Shown here in pieces: positions 15,612-24,031 of a stretch of 64,000 nucleotides of DNA. The DNA lies in NCBI RefSeq assembly GCF_022008365.1, contig NZ_JAIRBA010000001.1:124001-188000 (forward strand). The letters run 5' to 3'. The notes under the pieces were generated by a model. That model had not been told where the DNA came from and ran no database searches. It worked only from the letters and a program-made list of their open reading frames with translations. Origin of the DNA: Aequorivita vitellina. GTDB lineage: Bacteria; Bacteroidota; Bacteroidia; Flavobacteriales; Flavobacteriaceae. Positions within the stretch are counted from its first letter, which is position 1. The number at the start of each line of letters is the position of its first letter. The translations under genes and the position numbers were made by a program.

Positions 15612-17177
15612 ATGAAACTAAATAAAATCTTTCTCTTTATACTGTTGCTGGCCTGCAGTATTAGTTTTGCCCAAGTGGGTAAAAAACAAAATAAAAGGCT
15701 GAACACCAAAGAAATTCAGGTTGTTGATTCTATTAAAGTGACAAAAATTTCGGAAGAATTACCTGCAACTGTAGTGGCTACTTCTTTTAAAGATAGCATT
15801 GTTTATGATCTTCAAGATATGGCCTTGGCACGTAAAAAAGACAGCTTATGGCTAAAGGAACTTTACAAATCTGATCTTTTTGAAGACATATATAACAGTG
15901 TTACAAACCAGAATTTTGACCCAGTAGATTACGATGAACTCCCTACTGAATTGCTCAAGCAACGCTTAAAAGAGCTAGATGCGCGTACGCCGTTTAAAGT
16001 TGAATACAATCCTTCATTAGAAAGTGTTATTAAGCAATACTTAAAAAATCGCCGCAGAGGATTAGAGCGTTTAATGGGGCTTAGTGAATTTTATTTCCCG
16101 TTGTTTGAACAGGAATTAGATAAGCATAACCTACCCTTGGAACTAAAATATTTAGCCGTAATTGAATCGGCATTAAATCCGAAGGCTCGGTCTCGAGTTG
16201 GGGCTACGGGGCTTTGGCAATTTATGTTCCCAACTGGTAAAATGTTTGGACTTGATGTAAGTTCTTATGTTGATGAGCGTTCAGACCCGTATTTAGCTAC
16301 AGAAGCTGCGTGTAAATATTTAAAAAGCTTAAACAACAGTTTTAACGATTGGGATTTAGCACTTGCAGCCTACAATTCGGGTCCTGGAAATGTTTCAAAG
16401 GCAATTCGTCGTTCGGGCGGAGAGACAGATTATTGGAGTCTTCGCAGCTTTCTTCCACGTGAAACTGCTGGTTATGTGCCTGCGTTTTTAGCAACGATGT
16501 ACATTTTTGAATACGCACAGGAACACGGCTTTAAAAAACAATCGGCACGAATTCCATTTGTAGCTACAGATACCATTCGCGTTAAGCAACAAATTACATT
16601 AGATCAAGTTGCAAAACTCACCAATCTTGATAAAGAAGAGCTTGAGTTTCTTAACCCTTCCTATAAGTTGGGAATTATTCCGGTTATAAAAAATGAAAAC
16701 TATGTATTGCGACTTCCGCTAACGGCAGTAGGCACATTTGTAACCAACGAAGATGCAATATATACATTTGCACAAATAGAGCAGGAGGAAGCTGAAAAAC
16801 CACTTCCCGAATTATACGAGCAACCAGAGAAACTACGTTATCGTGTAAAAAGAGGGGATTATTTGGGAAGAATTGCTGAAAGATATGGCGTAGGCGTTAG
16901 CCAAATTAGAAGATGGAATGGCATGCGCAATAACACAGTAAAAGTGGGTCAGAATTTAATTATTTACCCCCGAAAAAGTACGCAAGATATTGCCAGAAAC
17001 ACGCCGGTGCAATCCAGTAATACTTCAGATAGAACCTATACCGTACGCAATGGCGATTCCTTGTGGAGCATTTCGCAAAAATTTCCTGGAGTTTCGGTCC
17101 AAAATATCAAAAAATGGAACGATATTAGTGGTACTAACTTAAAGCCTGGAACTAAACTTAAAATTCACAAAGGATAG
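15612..17177 (+). CDS. Membrane-bound lytic murein transglycosylase (MltD-like) with two LysM domains
   Basis: This 521-residue secreted enzyme cleaves peptidoglycan glycan strands. It has a signal peptide (residues 1-20, ending SISFA). An SLT domain (about 165-300) follows with the catalytic Glu at residue 185 in YLAVIESALNPKARSRVGAT, then GLWQFM and ALAAYNSGPGNV. Two LysM domains (about 406-453 and 473-519) each begin with the Y-V-x-x-G-D pattern. This layout matches MltD, except that the LysM count varies in the family. It lies directly upstream of a DUF4837 lipoprotein gene (21-nt gap), so the two may be co-transcribed. Confidence 0.93.
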   Translation: MKLNKIFLFILLLACSISFAQVGKKQNKRLNTKEIQVVDSIKVTKISEELPATVVATSFKDSIVYDLQDMALARKKDSLWLKELYKSDLFEDIYNSVTNQNFDPVDYDELPTELLKQRLKELDARTPFKVEYNPSLESVIKQYLKNRRRGLERLMGLSEFYFPLFEQELDKHNLPLELKYLAVIESALNPKARSRVGATGLWQFMFPTGKMFGLDVSSYVDERSDPYLATEAACKYLKSLNNSFNDWDLALAAYNSGPGNVSKAIRRSGGETDYWSLRSFLPRETAGYVPAFLATMYIFEYAQEHGFKKQSARIPFVATDTIRVKQQITLDQVAKLTNLDKEELEFLNPSYKLGIIPVIKNENYVLRLPLTAVGTFVTNEDAIYTFAQIEQEEAEKPLPELYEQPEKLRYRVKRGDYLGRIAERYGVGVSQIRRWNGMRNNTVKVGQNLIIYPRKSTQDIARNTPVQSSNTSDRTYTVRNGDSLWSISQKFPGVSVQNIKKWNDISGTNLKPGTKLKIHKG

Positions 17178-17198
17178 TTCCAAAAAAACATCCTTTAA

Positions 17199-18176
17199 AT
17201 GAGACTATTTACTATTGCATTGTTATCGCTTTTTGTTGCACTTGCATCGTGCAACAGTAGTGGCACTAAAGACAAATCACTTGTTCCCAATTCTGTAGGA
17301 AACATTAATGCGCTTCAAATTATTACGCCCAACGATCTTTGGAATGGGGTAGTAGGTGAGGCCATTCGAAATAACTTCGCAGCTCCTACAGATGGTCTTC
17401 CGCAGGACGAACCACTTTTTTCAATGAACCAAATGCCTCCCGAAGGCTTTTCTGGTTTCGCTCGCAGCAATAGGCTTTTTTTATATGTAGTTATAAGCGA
17501 AGAAGAAAAAGTAACCATTGCGACCAACGAATATGCCAAACCACAAACTGGGGCAATAATTAAAGCTCCTTCCGAAGAGAAATTAGTTGAACTCATCAAT
17601 AAAAATGCAGCTCAAATTATTGAAAAATTTCACGCTTCCGAAATAAAGGAACGCCAACGCAGAACCGCTATTTCACTAATGAAAACCGATTCGCTTAAAA
17701 ATGTGATGGGTGTTTCGCTGCAAATTCCCAGTGCATACAGAATTGCAAAAGCTACGGACAGTTTTTTCTGGATGCGGAAAGATTTAAAAGACGGCACAAC
17801 TAACATACTTGTTTATCAAGTGCCATTATCAATGATTACCAACGACAGTACAGCAGTTGGAGACATTATAAAAATTCGTGATTCTATAGGCAGCAAACTG
17901 CTTCCCGTTGAAGATGACGGCCAGTTTGTTACCGAAGATGCCTACGCTCCCTATCTTTTCACAACAAAAATTGATGGAAAATTTGCGTATGAAACAAAGG
18001 GTACCTGGGAAGTAAAAGACGACTGGATGGGCGGTCCTTTTGTAAACTACGCCGTGCGCGACGAGAAAAACAATCGTTATTTAATTTTAGAAGGGTTTAC
18101 GTATGCCCCGGCAGTATCAAAAAGAGATCTTCAATTTGAGCTGGAATCTATCTTGAATTCTGCCAAATTTGAGTAG
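17199..18176 (+). CDS. DUF4837 family lipoprotein
   Basis: This 325-residue lipoprotein has a lipobox ending LASC with Cys18. The body matches the DUF4837 family of Bacteroidota, including the NDLWNGVVGEAIRNNF block and the C-terminal VSKRDLQFELESILNSAKF block. The residues after Cys (NSSG) are not acidic, so periplasmic retention is more likely than surface display. The function is unknown. Its position 21 nt behind the lytic transglycosylase gene hints at cell-envelope work, but that is inference. Confidence 0.85.
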   Translation: MRLFTIALLSLFVALASCNSSGTKDKSLVPNSVGNINALQIITPNDLWNGVVGEAIRNNFAAPTDGLPQDEPLFSMNQMPPEGFSGFARSNRLFLYVVISEEEKVTIATNEYAKPQTGAIIKAPSEEKLVELINKNAAQIIEKFHASEIKERQRRTAISLMKTDSLKNVMGVSLQIPSAYRIAKATDSFFWMRKDLKDGTTNILVYQVPLSMITNDSTAVGDIIKIRDSIGSKLLPVEDDGQFVTEDAYAPYLFTTKIDGKFAYETKGTWEVKDDWMGGPFVNYAVRDEKNNRYLILEGFTYAPAVSKRDLQFELESILNSAKFE

Positions 18177-18200
18177 AATTTAAAAAGTATTTATATAAAA

Positions 18201-18233
18201 AAGAGCCTTTCAATTTAAAACTGAAAGGCTCTT
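18201..18233. terminator. Rho-independent terminator
   Basis: A perfect 12-bp stem (AAGAGCCTTTCA, 18201-18212, with 18222-18233) closes a 9-nt loop and is followed by a run of seven T. A-rich sequence on the other side makes it usable from both strands, between the DUF4837 gene and the convergent tatA. Confidence 0.9.
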
Positions 18234-18255
18234 TTTTTAAGTATAAAACGAAAAT

Positions 18256-18447
18256 TTACTTCTTCTCGTCTATCTTATTATCTGTTGGTTCTTCTTTTGA
18301 AGCATCCTTAAATTCCTTAAGTCCGCTACCCAGACCGCGCATAAGCTCTGGAATTTTCTTGCCTCCGAAAAGCAATAATACAATCACTACAATTAATACA
18401 ATCTGCCACGGGCCAATAACACCTAAAGGAATAAATAATGCATTCAT
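18256..18447 (-). CDS. tatA: Sec-independent translocase protein TatA/TatE
   Basis: This 63-residue component of the twin-arginine translocation pore has one membrane helix (about residues 9-25, [17 protein letters not shown]). The hinge [21 protein letters not shown] and a charged amphipathic tail follow, the standard TatA signature. ATG 18447 (MNALFIPLG) is chosen because the minus-strand promoter element TACCTTTG at 18476-18469 lies between it and a further upstream in-frame ATG. TatC is not in the window. Confidence 0.94.
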   Translation of the reverse strand: MNALFIPLGVIGPWQIVLIVVIVLLLFGGKKIPELMRGLGSGLKEFKDASKEEPTDNKIDEKK

Positions 18448-18468
18448 AATTTCGAAATTTAAATTAAG

Positions 18469-18497
18469 CAAAGGTAACAAGAAATGTTTAGATACAA
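18469..18497 (-). promoter_or_regulatory. Promoter of tatA (-33 and -7 elements)
   Basis: Read on the minus strand, TTG (18497-18495), 18 nt, then TACCTTTG (18476-18469). Spacing and sequence fit the Bacteroidota -33/-7 promoter. The ATG follows 21 nt downstream. Confidence 0.6.
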
Positions 18498-18539
18498 CGT
18501 TTTGAGGGAAACTTTAGCGTATAGCGCTTTAGTTTATTT

Positions 18540-18547
18540 TATATTTG
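18540..18547 (+). promoter_or_regulatory. -7 promoter element for the M23 peptidase gene
   Basis: TATATTTG matches TAnnTTTG and ends 19 nt before the ATG at 18567. AAAGG at 18551-18555 could serve as ribosome-binding site. Confidence 0.5.
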
Positions 18548-18566
18548 TAAAAAGGAATTGCAGATT

Positions 18567-19430
18567 ATGACTCAAAAAGAAAAAAGGGGCAAAAAGTTTA
18601 AAAAAAAACTCCTGCACAAATACCGGCTGGTAATTTTAAACGAAGAAACCTTTGAGGAGCGTTTTTCGTTTAAACTAAACAGGTTGAATGTATTTGTGTT
18701 CAGTACACTTTTTGCATTGTTCCTTATTTTGTTAACCACTGTAATCATTGCTTTTACACCACTTCGCGAATATATTCCCGGGTATTCATCTACCGCATTA
18801 AAAAAGAAAGCTACACAATTAACCTACAAAACAGACTCGCTACAGCAGATTCTTTCAGTAAATGAGCAATACCTCGCTTCTATTAAAAAAGTGCTTACAG
18901 GCGACGTTAAAACGGTTAATTTCAATAAAGATTCTATCATTGAAGTTGCCAAAACCGATCCGTCTGTTTTAATACGAACTTCGCGAAAAGATTCATTACT
19001 TCGCGATGCGGTGGCGAAAGAAGATAAATACAATCCGTTAATTGCGCCGCGAGTGCAGGAATATTCACTTTTTGCTCCAGTAAAAGGCACAATTACAGAA
19101 CAGTATGATTCTAAAGCAAAGCATTATGCCGTAGATGTAGTAACGGTAAAGGATTCGCCAGTTAAAGCAGTTGCAGATGGCACAGTTATTTTTGCCGAAT
19201 GGACTGCCGCTACAGGCAATGTTATTATTTTAAAACACGATAACAATCTAATTTCAGTGTATAAACACAACGCGATGCTCACCAAAGGGCAGGGCGAAAT
19301 TGTTAAAGCCGGTGAAGTAATTGGCACCGTTGGCAATACCGGCGAACTTACAACGGGCCCCCATTTGCACTTTGAATTGTGGCGCGATGGCTTCCCCGTA
19401 AATCCAACTAATTTTATAGATTTTGATTAA
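18567..19430 (+). CDS. M23 family metallopeptidase (LytM-type) with N-terminal membrane anchor
   Basis: This 287-residue envelope protein has a basic cytoplasmic N-terminus, one membrane segment (about residues 41-63), a helical linker and a C-terminal M23 domain (about 170-285). Zinc ligands are visible as the HxxxD motif in HYAVDVV and the HxH motif in GPHLHFELW, so it should be an active peptidoglycan endopeptidase and not a degenerate EnvC-type activator. ATG 18567 is chosen because AAAGG precedes it at a suitable distance; a TTG lies 9 nt upstream. The next gene starts within 7 nt of its stop, suggesting an operon. Confidence 0.92.
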   Translation: MTQKEKRGKKFKKKLLHKYRLVILNEETFEERFSFKLNRLNVFVFSTLFALFLILLTTVIIAFTPLREYIPGYSSTALKKKATQLTYKTDSLQQILSVNEQYLASIKKVLTGDVKTVNFNKDSIIEVAKTDPSVLIRTSRKDSLLRDAVAKEDKYNPLIAPRVQEYSLFAPVKGTITEQYDSKAKHYAVDVVTVKDSPVKAVADGTVIFAEWTAATGNVIILKHDNNLISVYKHNAMLTKGQGEIVKAGEVIGTVGNTGELTTGPHLHFELWRDGFPVNPTNFIDFD

Positions 19431-19436
19431 TTGCCT

Positions 19437-20933
19437 ATGTCTCTAAAGACCGTTTCTGCTAAAATTTTCTCTAAAATTGTTGTACTCCGAATTCAAAAAT
19501 GGGCAAAGAACCCTGTTGAAACGCAACAAAAAGTTTTTGAAAAACTGATTGCCGATGCAAAGAATACTGCCTTCGGAAAAGATCATAATTTTAAAAATAT
19601 AAACTCCTTTAAGGAATTTGCAAAGCGCGTTCCCGTTCGCGATTACGAAGCTTTAAAACCCTATGTTGACCGTGTAGTTTCTGGCGAAGAAAACGTGCTG
19701 TGGCCCGGGAAACCGCTCTATTTTGCTAAAACTTCGGGTACAACTTCGGGGGCAAAATACATTCCGTTAACCAAGGAATCTATGCCGCATCACATTGAAG
19801 CTGCTCGAAATGCAATTTTGTGTTATATAAACGAAACTGGAAATGCAGAATTTGTAGATGGTAAAATGATTTTTCTGCAGGGAAGCCCAGAAATGCAGGA
19901 AAAGAACGGCATTAAATTGGGCAGACTTTCGGGAATTGTGGCGCATTACGTGCCTGCCTATCTTCAAAAAAACCGATTGCCCAGTTGGGAAACAAATTGC
20001 ATAGACGATTGGGAAACTAAGGTTGACGCCGTTGTAGAAGAAACCAAAAACGAAAACATGACCGTAATCAGCGGTATTCCGTCGTGGGTGCAAATGTATT
20101 TTGAAAAACTTCAAAAAAATACGGGGAAGAAAGTAGGCGACCTTTTCAAAAACTTCAACTTGTTTATTTATGGCGGTGTAAACTTTGAACCCTATCGCGC
20201 CAAATTTGAAAATTTAATAGGAAGAAAAGTGGACAGCATCGAACTTTTCCCAGCAAGTGAAGGGTTTTTCGCCTTTCAAGATAGCCAGAAAGACAAAGGA
20301 ATGTTGCTGCTTTTAAATTCAGGAATATTTTATGAATTTATTGAAGCTTCAACCTTTTTTGAAGAAAATCCAAAACGATTAACCATTGGCGAAGTGGAAA
20401 TTGGCATTAATTACGTGATGATTATTTCAACAGATGCGGGGCTTTGGGCGTATAATTTGGGCGATACCGTTCAGTTTACTTCTACTAAACCGTACCGCGT
20501 TATTGTTTCGGGAAGAATAAAGCATTTTATTTCAGCCTTTGGCGAACACGTTATTGGGAAAGAGGTTGAAGAAGCGATGAATACTGCAATTGCAAAGTTT
20601 AATTTTTCAATAACGGAATTCACTGTTGCGCCGCAAATAACGCCTTCGGAAGCAAATCTTCCGTATCACGAATGGTTGGTAGAATTTGAAAATGAACCAG
20701 AAAATCTTCAACAAGTGGCCGAATTTCTCGATGCCGAAATGCAACAACAAAACTCGTATTACTTCGATTTAATAGAAGGAAAAGTACTTCAACCTTTAAA
20801 AATTACTTCGCTTAAAAAGGATAGTTTTCAGCAGTATATGAAATCGCAAGGCAAGCTGGGTGGCCAAAACAAAGTGCCACGACTTGCAAACGACCGTAAA
20901 ATCGCTGATGCTTTAATAAAGATTCAGCCTTAA
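19437..20933 (+). CDS. GH3 auxin-responsive promoter family protein (acyl-adenylating enzyme)
   Basis: This 498-residue member of the ANL adenylating superfamily is annotated as GH3 after the plant acyl-acid amido synthetases. The ATP-binding loop YFAKTSGTTSGAKYIPLT is clear, followed by LYGG-like IYGGVNFEPYR, the ELFPASEGFFAFQ block and AFGEHVIGKEVEEAM. In plants these enzymes join amino acids to acyl acids; the bacterial substrate is unknown. ATG 19437 (MSLKTVSAKIFSKI) is preferred, with a TTG two codons earlier as alternative. It directly follows the M23 gene. Confidence 0.9.
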   Translation: MSLKTVSAKIFSKIVVLRIQKWAKNPVETQQKVFEKLIADAKNTAFGKDHNFKNINSFKEFAKRVPVRDYEALKPYVDRVVSGEENVLWPGKPLYFAKTSGTTSGAKYIPLTKESMPHHIEAARNAILCYINETGNAEFVDGKMIFLQGSPEMQEKNGIKLGRLSGIVAHYVPAYLQKNRLPSWETNCIDDWETKVDAVVEETKNENMTVISGIPSWVQMYFEKLQKNTGKKVGDLFKNFNLFIYGGVNFEPYRAKFENLIGRKVDSIELFPASEGFFAFQDSQKDKGMLLLLNSGIFYEFIEASTFFEENPKRLTIGEVEIGINYVMIISTDAGLWAYNLGDTVQFTSTKPYRVIVSGRIKHFISAFGEHVIGKEVEEAMNTAIAKFNFSITEFTVAPQITPSEANLPYHEWLVEFENEPENLQQVAEFLDAEMQQQNSYYFDLIEGKVLQPLKITSLKKDSFQQYMKSQGKLGGQNKVPRLANDRKIADALIKIQP

Positions 20934-20942
20934 AATTAGTGT

Positions 20943-20950
20943 TATCTTTG
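20943..20950 (+). promoter_or_regulatory. -7 promoter element just before the start codon at 20957
   Basis: TATCTTTG is an exact TAnnTTTG match that ends 6 nt before the ATG, so the predicted transcript would begin at or within a few bases of the ATG (leaderless). No -33 TTG at standard spacing was seen. Confidence 0.45.
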
Positions 20951-20956
20951 CACCAC

Positions 20957-22657
20957 ATGAATAAATTGAAATCACATACCCGTACCCGCGCCCAGGAAAG
21001 TACACAAGCCATTGAGCGGCTTTATATAACGATGCGCCACCTTTTTAACCGTGGGTTTTACAAACCTATGGGAGTTTCCGGAGAGACACTCCGTGAATCA
21101 TTATTAACACTTCGCCCAGAAATTTATGGCTCCATTACGGATGACAAAATTGAATTGCAGGGTTTATTGTACGTAATGGACCGTTTGCCATACGGAATTG
21201 AAGAATGCAGGTTTATTAATTTAACCAGCGATGAAGGTTATAAAAACTCACATTTTGAGCCAATAATTCCGTTAAAACGCCGCAGAAATTGTTACCGAAT
21301 AGATTCGGAACAGATGAATATTGAGGTAACGCGGGGCCGTTCGGAAATCTATGATATACTTACGCATTTAACGTTCCTTTTTATCGAGTCGCACAAAATT
21401 ATGAAACAAGTGCTCATAAACGAAAATGGCGACGTAATTCGCGATTGGAAAAAACTGGAGCAGGCCGTTTTAAAGAAGGGCAAGCTAACACAGGAAGAAA
21501 AAGAAGTTGCATTGACGCACACCGCGAATTTTCTGGGAAGAACTTTTGAAGAAGTAAAAAACGTATATCCTTTTTTTGCAAGTGAAAAGAACGAAAACCG
21601 CTTTTTCAGTATCATTTACTATTTGGGAAAATTGGCAATTGACGAGGTGCTGCCAGACAACCAGCGAATAATAACTTTTAGTCCGGTCCTTCGCGAGCGC
21701 TTGGGTCACCATATTCACGGTGAGCAGTGGGCGTTTCGCATTAAGCAAACGCTACAGGAAAAGGGATTGTTAAAACGGCCGTTGCACATTATTAGCGCGA
21801 ACATGCACAGCGTTATGAATAGTATTTACGCACCAAAAGCACTTTCTGCAGAGTTTTTAAAGAAAAAACCAATGGAAGTTTTTGAGGCTTTAAGCAATAA
21901 TGTGAATTTAAAGCTGCGGGAAAAAGTAACTAAAACCGCTATGGCTGAAGGAATGATTTTTATTGAAGATCAAAGCGGAACCAATATCGACATTCAGATA
22001 ATTGATACTTCAAAAATAAAACAAAGCCCGTACACCGAAGGTTTAAAAGAAGTTGAAGATTCAAAAAAACCAGTAATTGTGGTTATGGATTACGCTTTTG
22101 GCGAACAAGCGTACGAAACGATGGACGAACTTTTAAAACCATACATAGACTTCAACAAAAAGCGTTATTTATTAAATGTAGTTTCTGTTTCAATTATGGG
22201 TAAAGCAGGAATTTTAGAAGGCGGAAAGGGCGATATAATGATTCCGTCAGCCCACGTTTTTGAAGGCACCGCAGACAATTATCCGTTTAAAAATCTATTG
22301 GACAAAAGTGATTTTGAGGAAGACGACGTAAATGTTTATACCGGAACTATGATTTCGGTTTTGGGAACTTCGCTTCAAAACCGCGATGTGCTTAAGTTTT
22401 TTCACAATTCAACGTGGAATGTAATTGGACTTGAAATGGAAGGTGCACATTATCAAAAAGCAATACAAGCAGCGGCAAAAATTCGGCGAAGCATTAGCTC
22501 AAAAGTGGAAGTTCGTTATGCCTATTACGCATCAGATAATCCGTTGGAGACGGGAAGCACTTTGGCATCGGGCGGATTGGGTACAACTGGAGTGAAACCT
22601 ACCTATTCTATCACCGATAAAATGTTAAAACAGATTTTAGACACTCCTAAAAATTAA
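20957..22657 (+). CDS. Conserved Bacteroidota protein (DUF6909-like) with nucleoside-phosphorylase-like C-terminus
   Basis: This 566-residue cytoplasmic protein has no signal or membrane segment. The N-terminal half is helical and unrecognised. The C-terminal part holds motifs reminiscent of purine nucleoside phosphorylases and AMP nucleosidases: SIMGKAGILEGGKGDIMIPS (glycine-rich loop then GDIMIP) and NVIGLEMEGAHYQKAIQAA (the EMEG segment that contacts ribose). I recall similar proteins annotated as DUF6909; neither the name nor an activity was verified. ATG 20957 is chosen because the promoter element overlaps the longer frame. rfbB follows after 5 nt but belongs to a different pathway. Confidence 0.72.
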   Translation: MNKLKSHTRTRAQESTQAIERLYITMRHLFNRGFYKPMGVSGETLRESLLTLRPEIYGSITDDKIELQGLLYVMDRLPYGIEECRFINLTSDEGYKNSHFEPIIPLKRRRNCYRIDSEQMNIEVTRGRSEIYDILTHLTFLFIESHKIMKQVLINENGDVIRDWKKLEQAVLKKGKLTQEEKEVALTHTANFLGRTFEEVKNVYPFFASEKNENRFFSIIYYLGKLAIDEVLPDNQRIITFSPVLRERLGHHIHGEQWAFRIKQTLQEKGLLKRPLHIISANMHSVMNSIYAPKALSAEFLKKKPMEVFEALSNNVNLKLREKVTKTAMAEGMIFIEDQSGTNIDIQIIDTSKIKQSPYTEGLKEVEDSKKPVIVVMDYAFGEQAYETMDELLKPYIDFNKKRYLLNVVSVSIMGKAGILEGGKGDIMIPSAHVFEGTADNYPFKNLLDKSDFEEDDVNVYTGTMISVLGTSLQNRDVLKFFHNSTWNVIGLEMEGAHYQKAIQAAAKIRRSISSKVEVRYAYYASDNPLETGSTLASGGLGTTGVKPTYSITDKMLKQILDTPKN

Positions 22658-22662
22658 TTTTA

Positions 22663-23670
22663 ATGAATGATAAAGTTCTGATTACTGGAGGTGCAGGATT
22701 TATAGGTTCCAATTATGTGGAATACGTCCTAGAAAATTCAAAAGACGAAATTTTCGTGCTGGACAAGCTTACTTATGCCGGAAATTTGAAGAATTTGGAA
22801 AATATTTCGCATAAAATCACCTTCATAAAAGGAGATATTTGTGATGCTGAATTGGTTCAAAATTTATTTGCCGAACATCAATTTAAAAAGGTAGTTCACT
22901 TTGCCGCAGAAAGCCATGTGGACAATTCTATTTCGGGTCCTTCGGAATTTATTCAAACAAATATTGTAGGCACGTTCAATTTACTTCAAAGTGCTTATAA
23001 AACCTGGATGAACGGCCCAAATGATTTAAAAGAGGAATTCAAAAAAGCAAGATTTTTACATATTTCAACAGATGAAGTTTACGGTACTTTGGGCGAGACA
23101 GGACTTTTCACCGAAGAAACCTCTTATGCACCTAATAGTCCGTATAGCGCTTCAAAAGCATCGTCAGATTTTATTGTGCGCAGCTATTTTCACACCTACG
23201 GATTGCCAGTTGTAACTACAAACTGTTCTAATAATTACGGGCCAAACCAGCATAAAGAAAAATTGATTCCAACGATTATTCGCAAAGCAATTTCTGGGGA
23301 ACCCATCCCTATTTATGGCGATGGAAAAAACGTGCGCGACTGGCTTTATGTAATGGATCATTGCAGTGGAATACATTTGGCTTTAGAAGAAGGAAAACTC
23401 GGCGAAACCTACAACATTGGCGGTCGTAACGAACGGGAAAACCTTTATATTGCCAATGTTATTTGTGAGTTGTTAGATGAAATGCAACCGAAGAATACAT
23501 CGTATAAAGAACAAATTACTTTTGTAAAAGACCGTCCCGGCCACGATTTTAGATACGCTATTGATGCTTCAAAAATTGAAGGTGAATTGGGTTGGAAAGC
23601 AAAGGAAAATTTTGAAACCGGTATTCAAAAAACAATTGCTTGGTATTTGGATAATCGGGATAGATTGTAA
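22663..23670 (+). CDS. rfbB: dTDP-glucose 4,6-dehydratase
   Basis: This is the second enzyme of dTDP-L-rhamnose synthesis and converts dTDP-glucose to the 4-keto-6-deoxy sugar. The 335-residue SDR protein has GGAGFIG (residues 9-15) for NAD, the STDEVYG active-site block with Asp/Glu, and the YSASKASSD YxxxK motif. The length is normal. rfbA, rfbC and rfbD follow downstream, but a toxin-antitoxin pair and a hairpin separate rfbB from rfbA. In most genomes the rml genes are directly adjacent. Confidence 0.96.
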   Translation: MNDKVLITGGAGFIGSNYVEYVLENSKDEIFVLDKLTYAGNLKNLENISHKITFIKGDICDAELVQNLFAEHQFKKVVHFAAESHVDNSISGPSEFIQTNIVGTFNLLQSAYKTWMNGPNDLKEEFKKARFLHISTDEVYGTLGETGLFTEETSYAPNSPYSASKASSDFIVRSYFHTYGLPVVTTNCSNNYGPNQHKEKLIPTIIRKAISGEPIPIYGDGKNVRDWLYVMDHCSGIHLALEEGKLGETYNIGGRNERENLYIANVICELLDEMQPKNTSYKEQITFVKDRPGHDFRYAIDASKIEGELGWKAKENFETGIQKTIAWYLDNRDRL

Positions 23671-23673
23671 ATG

Positions 23674-23727
23674 TTAACCATGAATACACGAATAATTATA
23701 AAAGAATATTCGTGTATTCACGGTCAA
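23674..23727. repeat. Long imperfect hairpin after rfbB; right arm is also direct-repeat copy 1
   Basis: Two 21-nt arms (23674-23694 and 23707-23727) are complementary at 19 of 21 positions around a 12-nt loop. The right arm, containing TATTCGTGTATTCACGGTCA, recurs in the same orientation at 24344-24364 on the other side of the toxin-antitoxin genes with 2 differences. It may act as a terminator-like structure for rfbB, but it lacks a following T-run, so a mobile or dispersed repeat is as likely. Confidence 0.75.
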
Positions 23728-23736
23728 TTATAACAC

Positions 23737-23767
23737 TTGTATAACAGGTTGTTATTGCATATATTTG
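23737..23767 (+). promoter_or_regulatory. Promoter and candidate operator of the toxin-antitoxin operon
   Basis: TTG (23737-23739), 20 nt, then TATATTTG (23760-23767) gives a full Bacteroidota -33/-7 promoter. Between the elements lies an inverted repeat ATAACA-GGT-TGTTAT (23741-23755), well placed for repression by the ribbon-helix-helix antitoxin. The autoregulation is inference from toxin-antitoxin biology. Confidence 0.65.
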
Positions 23768-23791
23768 AAGAAATATTTAAGAATTGATATT

Positions 23792-24031
23792 ATGAAGGTA
23801 CAAACAGCATTAAGATTTGACAAAGATTTGTTGGAGCTCGTAAAAGCAAAAGCAAAAGCCCAAAAACGAAGCTTAAATAATTATATTGAGTTTTTATTGT
23901 ACCAAGATGTTGGCAATATTCCAAATACCGAAACACAGCAAGCTATTTATGAAGCCCATAACGATATAAATCTTACAAAAATTACTAATCTAGACAAGTA
24001 TTTAGAAGATATAATGAATGATAGAGACTGA
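23792..24031 (+). CDS. Type II antitoxin, ribbon-helix-helix type
   Basis: This 79-residue protein has an N-terminal ribbon-helix-helix DNA-binding fold: VQTALRFDKDLLELVKAKAK, then RSLNNYIEFLLYQDV. A short acidic C-terminal part presumably wraps the toxin. ATG 23792 is chosen because the upstream in-frame TTG lies within the -7 element. Its stop codon overlaps the toxin ATG by 1 nt, the usual coupled antitoxin-first order. It probably represses its own promoter through the inverted repeat at 23741-23755. Confidence 0.85.
   Translation: MKVQTALRFDKDLLELVKAKAKAQKRSLNNYIEFLLYQDVGNIPNTETQQAIYEAHNDINLTKITNLDKYLEDIMNDRD

Noticed and set aside
16451-16466. A third parS-like site inside the lytic transglycosylase gene (TCTTCCACGTGAAACT)
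   Set aside because: It matches 14 of 16 positions but lacks the outer G and A, lies in coding sequence for a plausible SFLPRETAG stretch, and is probably a chance match.
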